The translations under genes and the position numbers were made by a program. Below, one piece after another: positions 47,188 to 58,490 of a DNA stretch of 64,000 bases. The notes beneath the pieces were generated by a model. That model saw only the letters and a program-made list of their open reading frames with translations, was not told the DNA's origin and did no database searches. Numbering within the stretch: position 1 is the first letter of the stretch; each line of letters begins with the position of its first letter. The DNA lies in NCBI GenBank assembly GCA_032988165.1, contig JANTQF010000011.1, forward strand, positions 62,001 to 126,000. The letters run 5' to 3'. This DNA comes from Emmonsiellopsis sp. PD_33 (lineage: Eukaryota; Ascomycota; Eurotiomycetes; Onygenales; Ajellomycetaceae).

Positions 47188-48795
47188 TCATATCCCGTCA
47201 ATCCCCAGCCCAGTGGTCTCCGCAGGCACCGTTTCGAGCGCAGTAGTGTGGGGGTCCTTGCTCTGCTTCCAGTCGCGGATCAGCTCTTCTCGAACCCCCT
47301 TGCACCAGGTCATTAGGGCCGTGTCGAATTTCTTCCACGCCTCGTCGCTATCCCCATTGACCACGCCCATCACGTCCATTTCGAGCTTGATCTCCCACCG
47401 GATCTCGGCAGCCTTGACCCAGTACCGAAGGTTATCCGCTAACCGATACGGCTTACCGACATCTTCGTGGTACGATTTGATTTCGCCAAAGTGGCGGTGC
47501 GAAAGCCTAACAGCCTCATTGTGGAACCGGACAAGGTCCCTACCATCCTTGAGACGTTCCAGCAGCGGGGTGGGGAGAGAACTGGCCGTCTCCGTAGAGT
47601 CCCACGCAGGCAGTGGGCGATTGCCCGTCTCCAGACTCTGCAGGAAAGCCCCCGCCTGCTCCCGCTCCTGACCATCCCATTCCCCATTCGCCCAGATCCA
47701 GCTCGACCGCTTCTTGCTCTCAATCTCCTCCAGCTTCCGCTCCTCATCCAACATATCCCCCACCCCCTTAATCCAGGAAAGAATAGTCGCCCGCTCCTCA
47801 TTCCTCAGCCCGCCCGCGAAGTTTCTCGTCGCCCACCGCTTCAACACATCTAGAATCCCCAACAACTCCTCCCGAATCTTCTTCTCACTCTTAATCGTAG
47901 CCAACCGCGCCGGATGCTCGTGCGTCGTATAATATATCTTCGCCGCCCGAATGGCAAGCGTGACAATGTCCAAAATATGCATCCCCTCAATCTCATGCCA
48001 GCCCTGCGGAGTCTTACCCGCCGCAGCAGTCGTAGTAGCAGTAGCTGACGTATCAACCGTAACCCCTTCCTCCTCCCCCTCAGATAACCCATCCGGCCCC
48101 CCCTCGCGCCCGCGCTCCCGCTCCCGCTCCCTCGGCGGCTTAGGCGACAGCAACTGCGGCGTCAACTGCTCCTTAGCCGCCGTCAGCACATACTGTGCCT
48201 TTGCCAGCGCAGACTGCAGGTCCCTGCGCAACGACTCGAGATTCGGCGGCGGCGGGATATAATGCGTGCGGATACTGTATGTGCTCACGGTGGGCGGCAG
48301 CATGACGGGTTCATGTTCAGCATCCTCCCCCCAGTCCTCTGTCGGGTCAATGCCCATGTCATCAATCGGGCTCTCCACCATCTCCTCGCCCAACTGCGGC
48401 TGCGGCGTTAACAATAGTCGAGGAATTTCCTGCTCTTGTTTGTTGTTGCTGTTGTTGGTATCTTTATTCCTCTTCCGCCCCTCCCTGGCCAACTGTGCCC
48501 CCTTCCCATCCAACAACCCGGTCCGCGCAAAGTAGTATTGGAGATGGGCAATGCTGCCTAGGCTCATGACGGATTCACGGTTCTTGGCTGATTCGGCGAA
48601 GGCGACGCCCTGGGGACGGATGTAGCCGCGGCGCCGCGAGGAGGAGCGGGCCTCGCCGGAGAAATTGGAGATGGAGGAGACGGTTGAAAACGTGCGGTCT
48701 GGGGAGGGGCATGAGGAGATGGCGGGTGTGGGGGAGAGGGAGGGGGAGCGGACGGGAGACGGGGTGCGGGTGTCGATGGTTGGGTGGGTGGACAT
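47188..48795 (-). CDS. Uncharacterised conserved fungal protein
   Basis: A single exon of 535 residues. The Ser/Pro-rich N terminus (repeated TPSPVRSPS-like sites) could be phosphorylated. Then come RRRGYIRPQGVAFAESAKNR and SLGSIAHLQYYFARTGLLDG, which look like a conserved short motif block. The C-terminal 250 residues are helical and Trp-rich (ILDVLKRWATRNFAGGL, ATILSWIKGVGDMLDEE, DNLRYWVKAAEIRWEIKLE). I know no domain or function. It is tandem with the KAR9-like gene about 0.8 kb upstream of that gene's start. The start ATG is followed by STHPTIDTRTPSP; no better start is seen. Confidence 0.8.
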   Translation of the reverse strand: MSTHPTIDTRTPSPVRSPSLSPTPAISSCPSPDRTFSTVSSISNFSGEARSSSRRRGYIRPQGVAFAESAKNRESVMSLGSIAHLQYYFARTGLLDGKGAQLAREGRKRNKDTNNSNNKQEQEIPRLLLTPQPQLGEEMVESPIDDMGIDPTEDWGEDAEHEPVMLPPTVSTYSIRTHYIPPPPNLESLRRDLQSALAKAQYVLTAAKEQLTPQLLSPKPPRERERERGREGGPDGLSEGEEEGVTVDTSATATTTAAAGKTPQGWHEIEGMHILDIVTLAIRAAKIYYTTHEHPARLATIKSEKKIREELLGILDVLKRWATRNFAGGLRNEERATILSWIKGVGDMLDEERKLEEIESKKRSSWIWANGEWDGQEREQAGAFLQSLETGNRPLPAWDSTETASSLPTPLLERLKDGRDLVRFHNEAVRLSHRHFGEIKSYHEDVGKPYRLADNLRYWVKAAEIRWEIKLEMDVMGVVNGDSDEAWKKFDTALMTWCKGVREELIRDWKQSKDPHTTALETVPAETTGLGIDGI

Positions 48796-49717
48796 TTTGG
48801 AGGGTGTTTATTCCGGAGGGATATATTCGAGGGAATGAATAGGGAGGCACCAGCGGGAGGAATTCGGAATTGATGTGTGTGTTTCTTTTTTTTTTTTTTC
48901 CTCGTTAATGAACACGGCGTGGTGTGATTCTGAGATATAAACACGAGAGGAATGGAAAAGCAAGGCAGTGCAGATTGATACTCTAAGATGCAACAATAAC
49001 CGAAATGCAAAATACGTCCGTAGATGATAGATATCGCTATCTCGAGCCCTCGTCCATGCTGACTGGGTGCCGGTCCAGGGTTTGTGGTCGAGATGGGGTG
49101 GAGTGGTGTGAGTTTTGAGATGAAAGGGGGCTTAACAAACTGGCTTGGGGCTAACTAAGAATAGCCCGAGGAGACGTTAATGGGGCAATTCAGGGGTCAG
49201 ACCCGGCACTTTGTTATTTTTCTTTTCTTTTTTCTTTCTTTTAGTTACTGCAGTTGGTTGACAATGGCTCAACCACGCCGCTTTGTCCCGTATTGTGTGC
49301 TTCGATGTTTCAGCAAGAGACGCGCAAGACACAATTGCCCCGTCCCATTGCTCGCCATCATCCCATCTCATCCATCAAAACATCGTCAACTGAAGGGATG
49401 GATTCCCTCGGATATTCCCACGCCAAGCACCCACTACGCTGTTCTAGGACTAGCGCCCAAACGCGTCCCCGGGTCACGTGAACGAGTACCGTGTCAAAAT
49501 AGAGTTGGGCCCGTGCATCAAGATTACTAAGAGATCAGTCAGCAGACTTCCTGCCTCGTCTCCCCGGACAAGAACATCGATGGATATCAATCACTTCATC
49601 TGCTGGCTACCAGAGGGGTTATATTCCAATGTTTGATAGATAATCTATTTTATGAACTGCTAGACCGACTCGGCTGTTCTGCTGCCACAAGACCATAAGA
49701 CGAGATCTCTCTCCACC
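48796..49717. other. Intergenic, divergent promoters
   Basis: Upstream of the 535-residue protein (minus) and the acylphosphatase (plus). It has T-rich runs near 48883-48900 and 49215-49245. No gene is supported. Confidence 0.5.
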
Positions 49718-50459
49718 ATGTCAAAACGAGTATGCCACTGATCTATAGTATCACTCCTCCTTGCGGCATCACTGATAGCAGGATGCAGATGTACTTCCGT
49801 GTCCATGGCACTGTGCAAGGCATGTGATGTGGACTTACCATCCAGCATCTCTTTCTTTCAATTCACAGAGCATGCGTTAACATTGTCGGGCACTCCGCAG
49901 GAGTATTTTTTCGGTATGCTATTATCACCCCCCTCCCTACCCAGCTCGATACTTTGATTTCCCAGACGATGCTAAACCCTCTATTTATGCATACAGCGAC
50001 TTCACCCAGCGAAATGCCAATAGCTACGGGCTGACCGGGTGGGTGAGGAATACCACTGACGGGAAGGTGTGTAGCATTCAGCCTCTACTCTGCAGTTCTA
50101 TCTATACCTGCCCCTTTTCTACTACCCTATCCCCTCCGTACTGTACAAAAAAAACCACCTCTTGACTCTTCATCCCCTGGCTCTACTCACATCCACATTA
50201 CTTCATCCCCCCCACCTCCCCTAAATACCCCCCTCCCCAACATCCCACCAACATTACACACATCTATATAACCATACTCACCCCCGCCCCCCATCCCCAA
50301 AACCAACAGGTCGAAGGCGAAGCGCAAGGCGACGAGGCCTCGCTCGATAAACTACTCCAGGACGTCAACCGTGGACCCCGCCATGCGCATGTGGTCAAAC
50401 TGGACAAGTCGGAGATTGAGCGGAAGGAGGGGGAGGTGGGGTTTGTTGTTGCTAGATAG
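49718..50459 (+). CDS. Acylphosphatase assembled from very small exons
   Basis: Five exons (49718-49729, 49789-49819, 49901-49913, 49997-50066, 50310-50459) give 91 residues, the normal size. The join reads MSKR, MYFRVHGTVQG, VFFR, DFTQRNANSYGLTGWVRN, then VEGEAQGDEASLDKLLQDV and RGPRHAHVVKLDK. The catalytic arginine is in GTVQGVFFR and the asparagine in GWVRN. Exons 1 and 3 are 12 and 13 nt. Intron 2 seems to use a GC donor (CAAG|GCATGT). Acylphosphatase hydrolyses acyl-phosphate bonds in small metabolites and is cytosolic. Without splicing only fragments are visible, so automatic annotation could miss it. Confidence 0.88.
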
Positions 50460-51778
50460 ATCGATCTGTAGGCGGAGGGGCGGATAATGATAACTGCTAG
50501 GAAAGATTTCCTTAGGAACTTGAAGATAATGGCCGTATGAGGATATGATGAGAGCGAACTACTTAGTTAAGGGTGTGTGTGTGGTTGGTGTCGGGTACCT
50601 GCATCTGGTTTGCTGGGGGTCTCGGGGTATGAATCAAATAGGGAAAGGAATGGGGATAGGAACAAGACCATTCCTCCAGGAACAAACAGGAGTGAATACC
50701 CATGGAATCAAAATATGAAGTTATGATCTAGTACTTTTTCTTTCTTTTCTATCTTATTATCTTTCCTCCTTCATCCGACCCTGATCTGTCAGCCAGTGAG
50801 TCAACCAGCGGGACGGATATGTCCAGCTGTGCTCCAGATGAGACACTCCTAGGCGGTGTAACTTTTAAACTGGCCAGTGATATAATTATCATTTGTAGTT
50901 TTCTGTCGGGCAACGGACATTTCATACCCCCAGCCCGGTCCCCGAGTCCCCGATTTGCGCTGGACTTATGCGCACTGTGGTTTTCAATATCGACACGCAG
51001 ATTGATGTCAATAACTAGAGGTCAGTCGTATGGGGACGTGTCGATATGCAAAAGCGTGGTGGTCATAAATGGCTGTTCCGGGATATTCCGGCAGTCATCT
51101 GGGCTAGTTGAATTTTCCCGCTGCACGCGGAGAAGCAACCGGCGGCAAAGTTGGCGCGTTGACCATGGGTGTATTCTGGACGTTCCAAAAATATTTTCTT
51201 TGTCGATGATGGGATTGAGCATTGGCTTTGCGATGCATTACTTAGGAGTACCTGTTGGATATTCCATTCCAATTCCTGGCTGTGCCAATGGCATGCACTA
51301 ATCGTCTAATAGATCATTGCTGATGAAAACCTCAGAGGCTCAGATAAACCTGGGATAAAAATGGAATACGGGGGTGGGTCATACAAGGAGTCGAGACCCG
51401 AAGCAAGCGCGTAGCCAAGTCATGATGTCATCATGTCACCGCCGTGGTTGGAAATTTCCAACATACACCGCGCCGGATCCAGCGCCCAACGCCAACGGTG
51501 GATGGAGGATCCCGGCTTGCCCAGCTCCAAAGTTAGCTGGCCAGTCGTCTGTGCTGCCTTCCTTGGGCCTGTATAAATATAAACCTCGTCTCTCCGGCCG
51601 CCGCTTCTCTCGCCCCAATTGCTGCTATTCACAAAACATCATCCCGTCATCAGCTATTATATCTCTCGAGTGGTGGCCTCGCATATTTCACCTTCACCCC
51701 CCAAGCCCTCCACGAGTCTGTCTTCACTGCTCACCTACCCTTAAATCCGTCGTCTTGGGTTTCGGCCGTCTCCTTCCC
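50460..51778. other. Intergenic, upstream region of aox1
   Basis: About 1.3 kb. A 160-codon frame at 50819-51301 has an ATG but no recognisable domain. A TATA-like site lies near 51571. The size suits a regulated promoter for the alternative oxidase. Confidence 0.45.
51571..51583 (+). promoter_or_regulatory. TATA-like box upstream of aox1
   Basis: GTATAAATATAAA lies about 200 bases before the chosen ATG, followed by a CT-rich leader. Confidence 0.4.
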
Positions 51779-52979
51779 ATGTACCCGCCCCCGTCAGGCC
51801 CCATGCGGGCTCTCATATCTACATCCGTCCCTTGCATGATGAGAGGGACATTGCGTCAATCAACCGCGGTGACGAGAGGCCTTCGAAGCTGCAGCCCATT
51901 GGTGTACCGTTACACTGTCCCTGTCGGCACCAGATGCTTCACGTCCACCCCCCGGACCCAGCTGAAGGAGTACTTCGCCCCGCCAAAGGAAACAGAACAT
52001 ATCGTTGAGAGCGAGACGTCATGGCAGCATCCAGTGTACGTTTCTGCCCCCACCTGTTCGCATCTTTCTATAAATATAGTATATGCTTACTGACGTGTAT
52101 GTATCCAGATTTACGGAGAAACAAATGAGAGACATCGCCATTGCCCATCGCTCAGCCAAAGACTGGTCCGATTGGGTTGCACTCGGTACTGTTCGCTTCC
52201 TCCGCAGGGCTACCGATATAGCAACGGGCTATAAGCATCCCGTGGCTGGCAAGGAAGGCAAGGAGGCTGCTAAGGAGTTCCATATGGATGAGCGGAAGTG
52301 GCTGGTTCGCTTTATTTTCCTGGAATCCGTTGCTGGTGTCCCCGGTATGGTGGGTGGCATGCTCCGCCATCTGCGCAGCTTGAGACGGATGAAGCGAGAC
52401 AATGGATGGTAAGCTCTTGTTTGTGATCTTGAATTAGAGACGGGCATTTGCTGATTTGATACTTATAGGATTGAGACCCTTCTGGAAGAAGCTTACAACG
52501 AACGGATGCATCTGCTCACTTTCCTCAAGCTTGCAGAGCCAGGCTGGTTTATGCGACTTATGGTTCTTGGGGCACAGGGTGTCTTCTTCAACAGCTTCTT
52601 CATCTCCTACCTCCTATCCCCACGCACCTGCCATCGTTTCGTCGGTTACCTCGAAGAAGAGGCTGTGATGACTTACACACACGCCATCAAGGATCTTGAA
52701 GATGGAAAGCTTACCAAGTGGTCGAAGATGTCAGCGCCTGACATTGCCGTCAAATACTGGCATATGCCAGAAGGAAAGCGGTCGATGTTGGACCTTCTCT
52801 ACTACGTTCGTGCTGACGAAGCAAAGCACCGCGAAGTCAACCATACTTTGGCCAACTTGAAGCAAGAGGTGGACCCCAATCCGTACACTTCAACTTTCGA
52901 CGATCCGAACGCACCTCACCCAACCAAGACTGCCGAAATTGTCAAACCCACTGGCTGGGAACGAAAAGAGGTCCTTTAA
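51779..52979 (+). CDS. aox1: Mitochondrial alternative oxidase
   Basis: Three exons (51779-52035, 52109-52408, 52469-52979) give 355 residues. An Arg/Ser/Thr-rich presequence runs to about residue 60 (RCFTSTPRTQLKEYF). All four di-iron motifs are present: FLESVAGVPGM, EEAYNERMHL, YLEEEAVMTYT and RADEAKHREVNH. Two hydrophobic helices flank them. The enzyme takes electrons from ubiquinol straight to oxygen on the matrix side of the inner membrane, bypassing complexes III and IV; fungal copies are often induced by respiratory or oxidative stress. The start MYPPPSG is the first in-frame ATG in the CT-rich leader; M at 51803 is an alternative. Confidence 0.96.
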
Positions 52980-54154
52980 GCGGCACTTATGCCACGATAA
53001 TCATGTCGGCTGGTTTCCGATATTACCACTGACCAGCCGATTGTCTGTTTATTATTTTTTTTTTCGCTCGACGTTTTGCCGGTCCAGGGTCGATTTTATG
53101 ATACCCCGTCTCCATCTCCTTTCTCTTAAACTGCGACAAAATTATTTCTTTTTCATTCTCGGCGGGGTAATTGGGATTCGGTACAGGTGTTCAGTGGTCC
53201 GGAGCGATCTTCTTTATTCGGTGTTGTGATAGTTTTATGCTGGGTTTCTTGTTCTTGTTTGATTTCTCTGTCCAGTGGCTGTCATGTTACTTCGAAGCTG
53301 CTTTTGGGGTTGGCGGGGGAAATCAGAGGTTGCCACCTAGATATTACATAGAGACGTCCAAAAGCGGTCAATTCATAGAAGTGAGAATTATATTATTTGC
53401 CGTGTCTTTTGAACATTCCAATATCCCAACTTGAAATAGACTCGGAAGTATGAAATGTCAATGTCTTGGCAGTGATCAGCATTGGCCAATCACATGCCTC
53501 CCTCCCTCCTTGCTTACTCAGCCAAATCTCGAACCTCCGCTCTCCTTGGCTCCAAGTTCAAGACCCCAGATTTGCACACCCACAAAATCCGCCGCGAGAA
53601 CGTAGCGACAGCTACGAAGAAAACAAAAAGGAAAAGAAAAGGCGATGCCCCGATAACCCCCCCGTCTCTCGTTTTAAACGGTCCGGAAGGAAAGGAAACA
53701 GAATCAGCAATCGCAATCCGTCCGCGCCACGTCGCTCGTTAGGTATCTATCTGTCTACCGTCCCACCTCCGCCCGCTACCCCTTTTTCCCGGCGCATAGG
53801 GAGTTGGACTACGCGCTCGTTTCGACTCGGCGAATTCGATCGACGGATACGGGATTGGCTGCTGGCTAGGCTAGGCTAGGCTGGCTAGGGCATTGGGGTT
53901 ATTGGTAGATACCTTTGGAAGTGAGTGTCGATGTGGGGTGGTGTGTGTCGTGGTTATGCTGCTGCGAGGAAACTGTGTTGAGATTGAGAACTTTTTTTGA
54001 CGGATATTCGAAATATTCGGCGGGGGGATCTCGCGCGGTCAACTCCTGATCGGCATTTGGACGGATATAGTTCGTTGATTCTGTGTGTGGGTGTGTATTG
54101 TGACAGGAACCACCCATTCAGAAAGAAAAGACAGTGAAGGAAAGGGAAAGGAAA
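52980..54154. other. Intergenic, gup1 promoter and leader
   Basis: 3' flank of aox1, then a likely long leader for gup1. A CTAGG repeat lies at about 53863-53882. The frames around 53466-53879 look like chance. Confidence 0.5.
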
Positions 54155-56383
54155 ATGGCCTCGATCCTCAGATACCTCCGCACGCTCTACTCGCTTGACA
54201 CGCTCGATACGCGCTTTACGGTTTCGGCGAATACGCCGTTGCGGGCTGTTTCTACGTCGGGCAATAATGGAGAGGAGAGGAGGATAGGAGGCGGTGGTGG
54301 TTCTGGGAAGAATGCGGATTTGTTGCCGGCTGGGGCGTCCCCGTCGAAATGGAATACGCCTGAGTTTTATTTGTATTATGTTGCGTTTGTGTTGGCGGTG
54401 CCGATGATGTTTAAGGCGGTGGTGGATGTTTCGAGGGGTGAGTTTTGCTTTTTTTGGTTTTTATACCATTCATCGTTCGGCGAGGGAGAAGGCGGGGCTG
54501 GATTTGATGAGATGTGGATAAATGCTAATTGATGTGTCTTTCTTGTAGAGGATCATCCGAGCTATTCGAGTTATTCGCATCTTTTGGATGAGGGGTGGAT
54601 TGCGGGGAGGAAAGTTGTAAGTTCCTTTCAATACTTTCCTATGATTTCTATGGAGGATGGTAATAGCTGATTGTTTTGATAGGATAATTCCGACGCCCAA
54701 TATGCAACTTTCCGCGATAACATCCTCTACCTAGCCTTGCTGGTCATCATCCATCCACTCCTTCGACGGGCCATAGACCGAATCTTCCCGCTGTCAGCAA
54801 GCGCTACTTCATTTTCTCGACATCCTGGCAGCAAGATCAAGAACGACGAGGTGTCAGGATATGACCCCGTAGCTGCCGATATTCGACTAAAGCGGAGGGT
54901 GACGTTCGATTACTATTTTGCGCTGGTGTTTATTACTGCACTTCATGGGTTCTCGGCGCCCAAGGTGCTTACCATCCTGGCGATTAATTATAATATTGCG
55001 ACCAAATTGCCCCGCGAGAAGATACCCGTGGCGACCTGGGTGTTCAATATTGGGATACTGTTTGCTAATGAGTTGTCGAATGGGTATCAATACGCGGATA
55101 TTGCGAGGTTGTTTTCGTTCGGTTCGTCTGAGGAGAATATGCTTGTTTCATGGGGCAAATCGCTCGATGGGTATGGCGGATTAATCCCTAGATGGGATAT
55201 CCTTTTCAATATCACGGTGCTTCGGCTTATAAGTTTTAATCTTGACTACTACTGGAGCCTGGATTATCGCTCCGCAAGCCCCATCGAGGTATGTAAACTC
55301 TCAACCCTCTCTCTAATATATCCCCATTCTAACGCCCCAAAGAAGAAACAACTCGACCCCTCCGCCCTCTCGGAACGCGACCGGGTAACCATCCCCGCGC
55401 ATCCAACCGCCTTCAATCCGACCAACTACGTCGCCTACGCCCTCTACTCTCCCCTCTACCTCGCCGGCCCCATCGTCACCTTCAACGACTACATCTCCCA
55501 ACAACGCCACCCGGCCCCTTCCCTCACCCCTAGACGCACGATTCTCTACGGCATCCGCTTCCTCCTCGCCCTATTCGCCATGGAACTAATGCTGCACTAC
55601 GTCTACGTCGTCGCCATCTCCAACTCCTCCCCAAACTGGTCCATCTACTCCCCCTTCCAACTCAGCATGCTCGGCTACTTCAACCTGCACCATATATGGC
55701 TAAAACTGCTTCTGCCTTGGCGATTTTTCCGCCTCTGGGCGCTCATTGACGGTATCGATCCACCGGAAAATATGGTCCGCTGTGCATCGGATAATTACTC
55801 AGCACTCGCCTTCTGGCGCGGCTGGCACCGCTCTTTCAATCGCTGGATCGTCAGGTATCTATATGTACCTCTCGGCGGCGGCGGAAGCCGCGGTAACAAG
55901 ACCAACAACAGTAGCCGCAACGGCAATAATAACACAGCCATGACTTCCTCCTCCTCCTCCCTCCTCCTCACCAAAGCCCGCGCCATCCTAAACTTCCTAA
56001 CAGTCTTCACCTTCGTCGCACTCTGGCACGACATCAACCTGCGCCTGCTGATGTGGGGATGGCTAATCACCCTCTTCGTCCTGCCCGAGGTCATCGCGAC
56101 GACATTCCTATTCCCCGCGCACCGCTGGCGGGATTCGCCGACGGCGTATCGCGTGCTGTCTGGCGTGGGGACGGTGGCGAATATCCTAATGATGATGGCG
56201 GGGAATTTGGTTGGGTTTGCGTTGGGGATTGATGGGTTTGTAGGGTTGGTTGGGGCCATTGTGGGCGATATGTGGGGGTGGGTGTATCTTTTTGCGGCGT
56301 GTTGTACGCTGTTTGTCGGGGTGCAGGTTATGTTTGAGATCCGGGAGGGGGAGTTGAGGGCTGGGGTTAATATGAAGTGTTGA
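54155..56383 (+). CDS. gup1: MBOAT acyltransferase Gup1
   Basis: Four exons (54155-54437, 54549-54616, 54683-55288, 55343-56383) give 665 residues. The start is MASILRYLRTLYSLDTLDTR. Multiple membrane helices span the protein (FYLYYVAFVLAVPMMF, NILYLALLVIIHPLL and several in exon 4). MBOAT landmarks are YSPLYLAGPIVTFNDY, AFWRGWHRSFNRWIVRYLYV and the catalytic histidine H548 in FVALWHDINLRLLMWGW. Gup1 is an ER enzyme that remodels GPI-anchor lipids and affects cell wall and glycerol phenotypes in yeast. A Gly/Asn/Ser-rich insert (about 508-530) interrupts the loop before the catalytic helix. Intron 3 is 54 nt and frame-neutral. Confidence 0.94.
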
Positions 56384-58026
56384 GCTTCTCTCTTCTCTTT
56401 TTATTTTTTCCTTTGAGAGGGGTTGGGGACGATCTTTAGTAGAGAATAGTTGTGGGCTTTACTTTTATTGCTTTTCTTTTCCGTTTATTCTCCTTTTTTT
56501 TAATCTGGGGGAAATCTGATGGATGGATGGAGTATTCAGTGGATGTGCATGTGTATAATAGCATAATATCCAAAGAACAATTGCTGAACCTATATCTCAT
56601 TTTTTTCCCGCGTCATATTTCAAAGATATGAACAGCTCGTCCCTTGGCCAAACACCAGGCTCCGGGTCGCACGCGGGGATTTATATTGCAACCCTACGGC
56701 TAGGGAACTATATTATGTATTAAACCCTATCTTATCTGCATGAATAGCATGCTCGTCAGCAAGACTCTCTGCCAAATAGTTAGTTAATATATAATTCTAA
56801 TGCTTGAGAAAAATGACAGTGGTAACATAACTACCAGTACTGTCCTGGAGGCAACGAAATTCCCTGATAGCAATCGATGCCGTCGTCTCTCCCTGTAGAT
56901 AGATTGAGAAAGTAGGCACCCTGCCCCTAAGCGTTTAATGTCCTAGAGGGGAGGGGTTCCAAATACTTTCTATCCACAAAGAAAAGAGGAAAGCGAAAAT
57001 AATGGGCCTGGCTGGCTGGGTGTGTGATAAAACCTTGAAAAAAAAGTTATGCCGGAGTTCAGATGTTTTCACACAATTACAAACCTTATTTAAGCTTAAA
57101 TGTAGGGGAAAGCTTATTTCCGCGACTGTTTGGTTTGTGCGGGCGGGACGGTAACTCTATGTAACTAACCAGAGATTGGACAACGAATACGCTTTTTGTA
57201 GGGTTGGTAATTGAGTTATGAGTAACTAGGTATTTGGGTTCCTTTCGTTACGTTTTTCTTTTCTGAAGAACGATAGGGTGCGGCAATATCTGTCTAGCCC
57301 GCTCGCTGGGGATGTTGGCCTCTACTTCTTCAATGCCCGGTTTGCTCCTCCATCTTCAATCCAGTCCATTCTCCCCTCAGCAGACTCCTCCTTTCTCTCT
57401 TCTTTCTCATTCCTCCATTCCTTCTATACCCTCAACCATCCTCCTCCACTCTTCCCCCCCCAACCCCCCCGTCCAACCCACATCACGAATAAAGAACGGA
57501 TGAGTAAGAAAACACTCTCATCTCATCTCTGACCAATGGAAGCAAATGACAATACTCCTCAACAATCCAACCAAACCAATCCCAATCAATCCATTTATCG
57601 AACTGCCGACCGCCGTTGCTGCAGATGGTCTGTCAGCGGAGGAGGAGTAGGACGTAGGTTCATGACATGAATATGTGGTTTGCTGGAAAAGGATCTAGAC
57701 GGCGGTGAGTGATGAGTGGTGGTGAAGCTGAAGAGGGTGTGCGTGGAGGATTGGATGATGATGGTGGTGGAGAATTTGTAATTGTCTGGGTTAGGTAGTA
57801 GGAGGAGGACAGGTAATCTCTAGGGATGAAATCACGAAGCATCACCTTCTTCCCAACCGCCCATGGCTCGCATTTAATAATCTGTTTTATGATCTGTTGG
57901 CGATTTCTTGCGAGAAGTCCAGCTGGTTCGATCTATCCATCCTTGTTTCTGGTACATACTCTTATCAAAATGAAGCCGATGGAACGCTGCCATTTTAGCT
58001 TCGACGTGAACTCGGGCGAGAATTAC
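56384..58026. other. Long intergenic stretch
   Basis: About 1.6 kb after gup1, with AT-rich and T-rich runs. Frames at 57278-57532 and 57660-57845 are short and Pro/Ser-rich. No gene is supported, although this may include degraded sequence linked to the relic at 58027-58250. Confidence 0.45.
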
Positions 58027-58250
58027 CCGTAGAATTTCGGGATCATGGTCCCTTGCATCTCTGTGAGTTTCTCGTAGACAGCCACTTTGTTTGCGTATTG
58101 ATATTCGACGAGGATGAAAGAGTCATAGGAATCTTGGTTATGATTGTTATATAGGGGGGTCGTAGGATTTGGCTACGGCTCTGGCAGCTAATGAGCTCCT
58201 CGGCCCTGAAATAATAGGCTCGGTTCCAGGGGTGATTCTGACAATGATTA
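58027..58250 (-). pseudogene. Frameshifted relic of a fungal protein-kinase-like (PKL) gene
   Basis: On the minus strand one frame reads SGPRSSLAARAVAKSYDP and then breaks at a run of six C (58154-58159). In the next frame it continues YNNHNQDSYDSFILVEYQY and VAVYEKLTEMQGTMIPKFYG. This pattern (YDPLY..., AYEKLxxLQGxxIPKFYG) is the start of a large fungal kinase-like family. A run of five C would keep one frame. After FYG there is a weak donor and no recognisable next exon. It could also be an assembly error in the homopolymer, but the missing flanks argue for a real relic. Confidence 0.6.
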
Positions 58251-58490
58251 TGACCTGTGTATCGGAGGTATTAATTATTATGCATTAAAGAAACGAGATC
58301 CAACGCCTAAGCCAGCCATCTTGCTAGCAAAACAAGCATTAGATATACCTAACAATAATGTTGATGTTGAACAGGTCAGCTCTCCCTCGCCCAAAATCAC
58401 TACCTAACGCAAACCCCCCAAGTATCCAGAACAAGAAGTATAAAATGAAATCATACTTGGACCCATGCTCCAGCATTAACGAAAATACCC

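Noticed and set aside
50819..51301. 160-codon ATG-started frame upstream of aox1
   Set aside because: No domain or splice signals are seen, the composition is noncoding-like, and it lies in the expected aox1 promoter.
57278..57532. Ser/Pro-rich frame downstream of gup1
   Set aside because: Low-complexity pyrimidine run without supporting signals.
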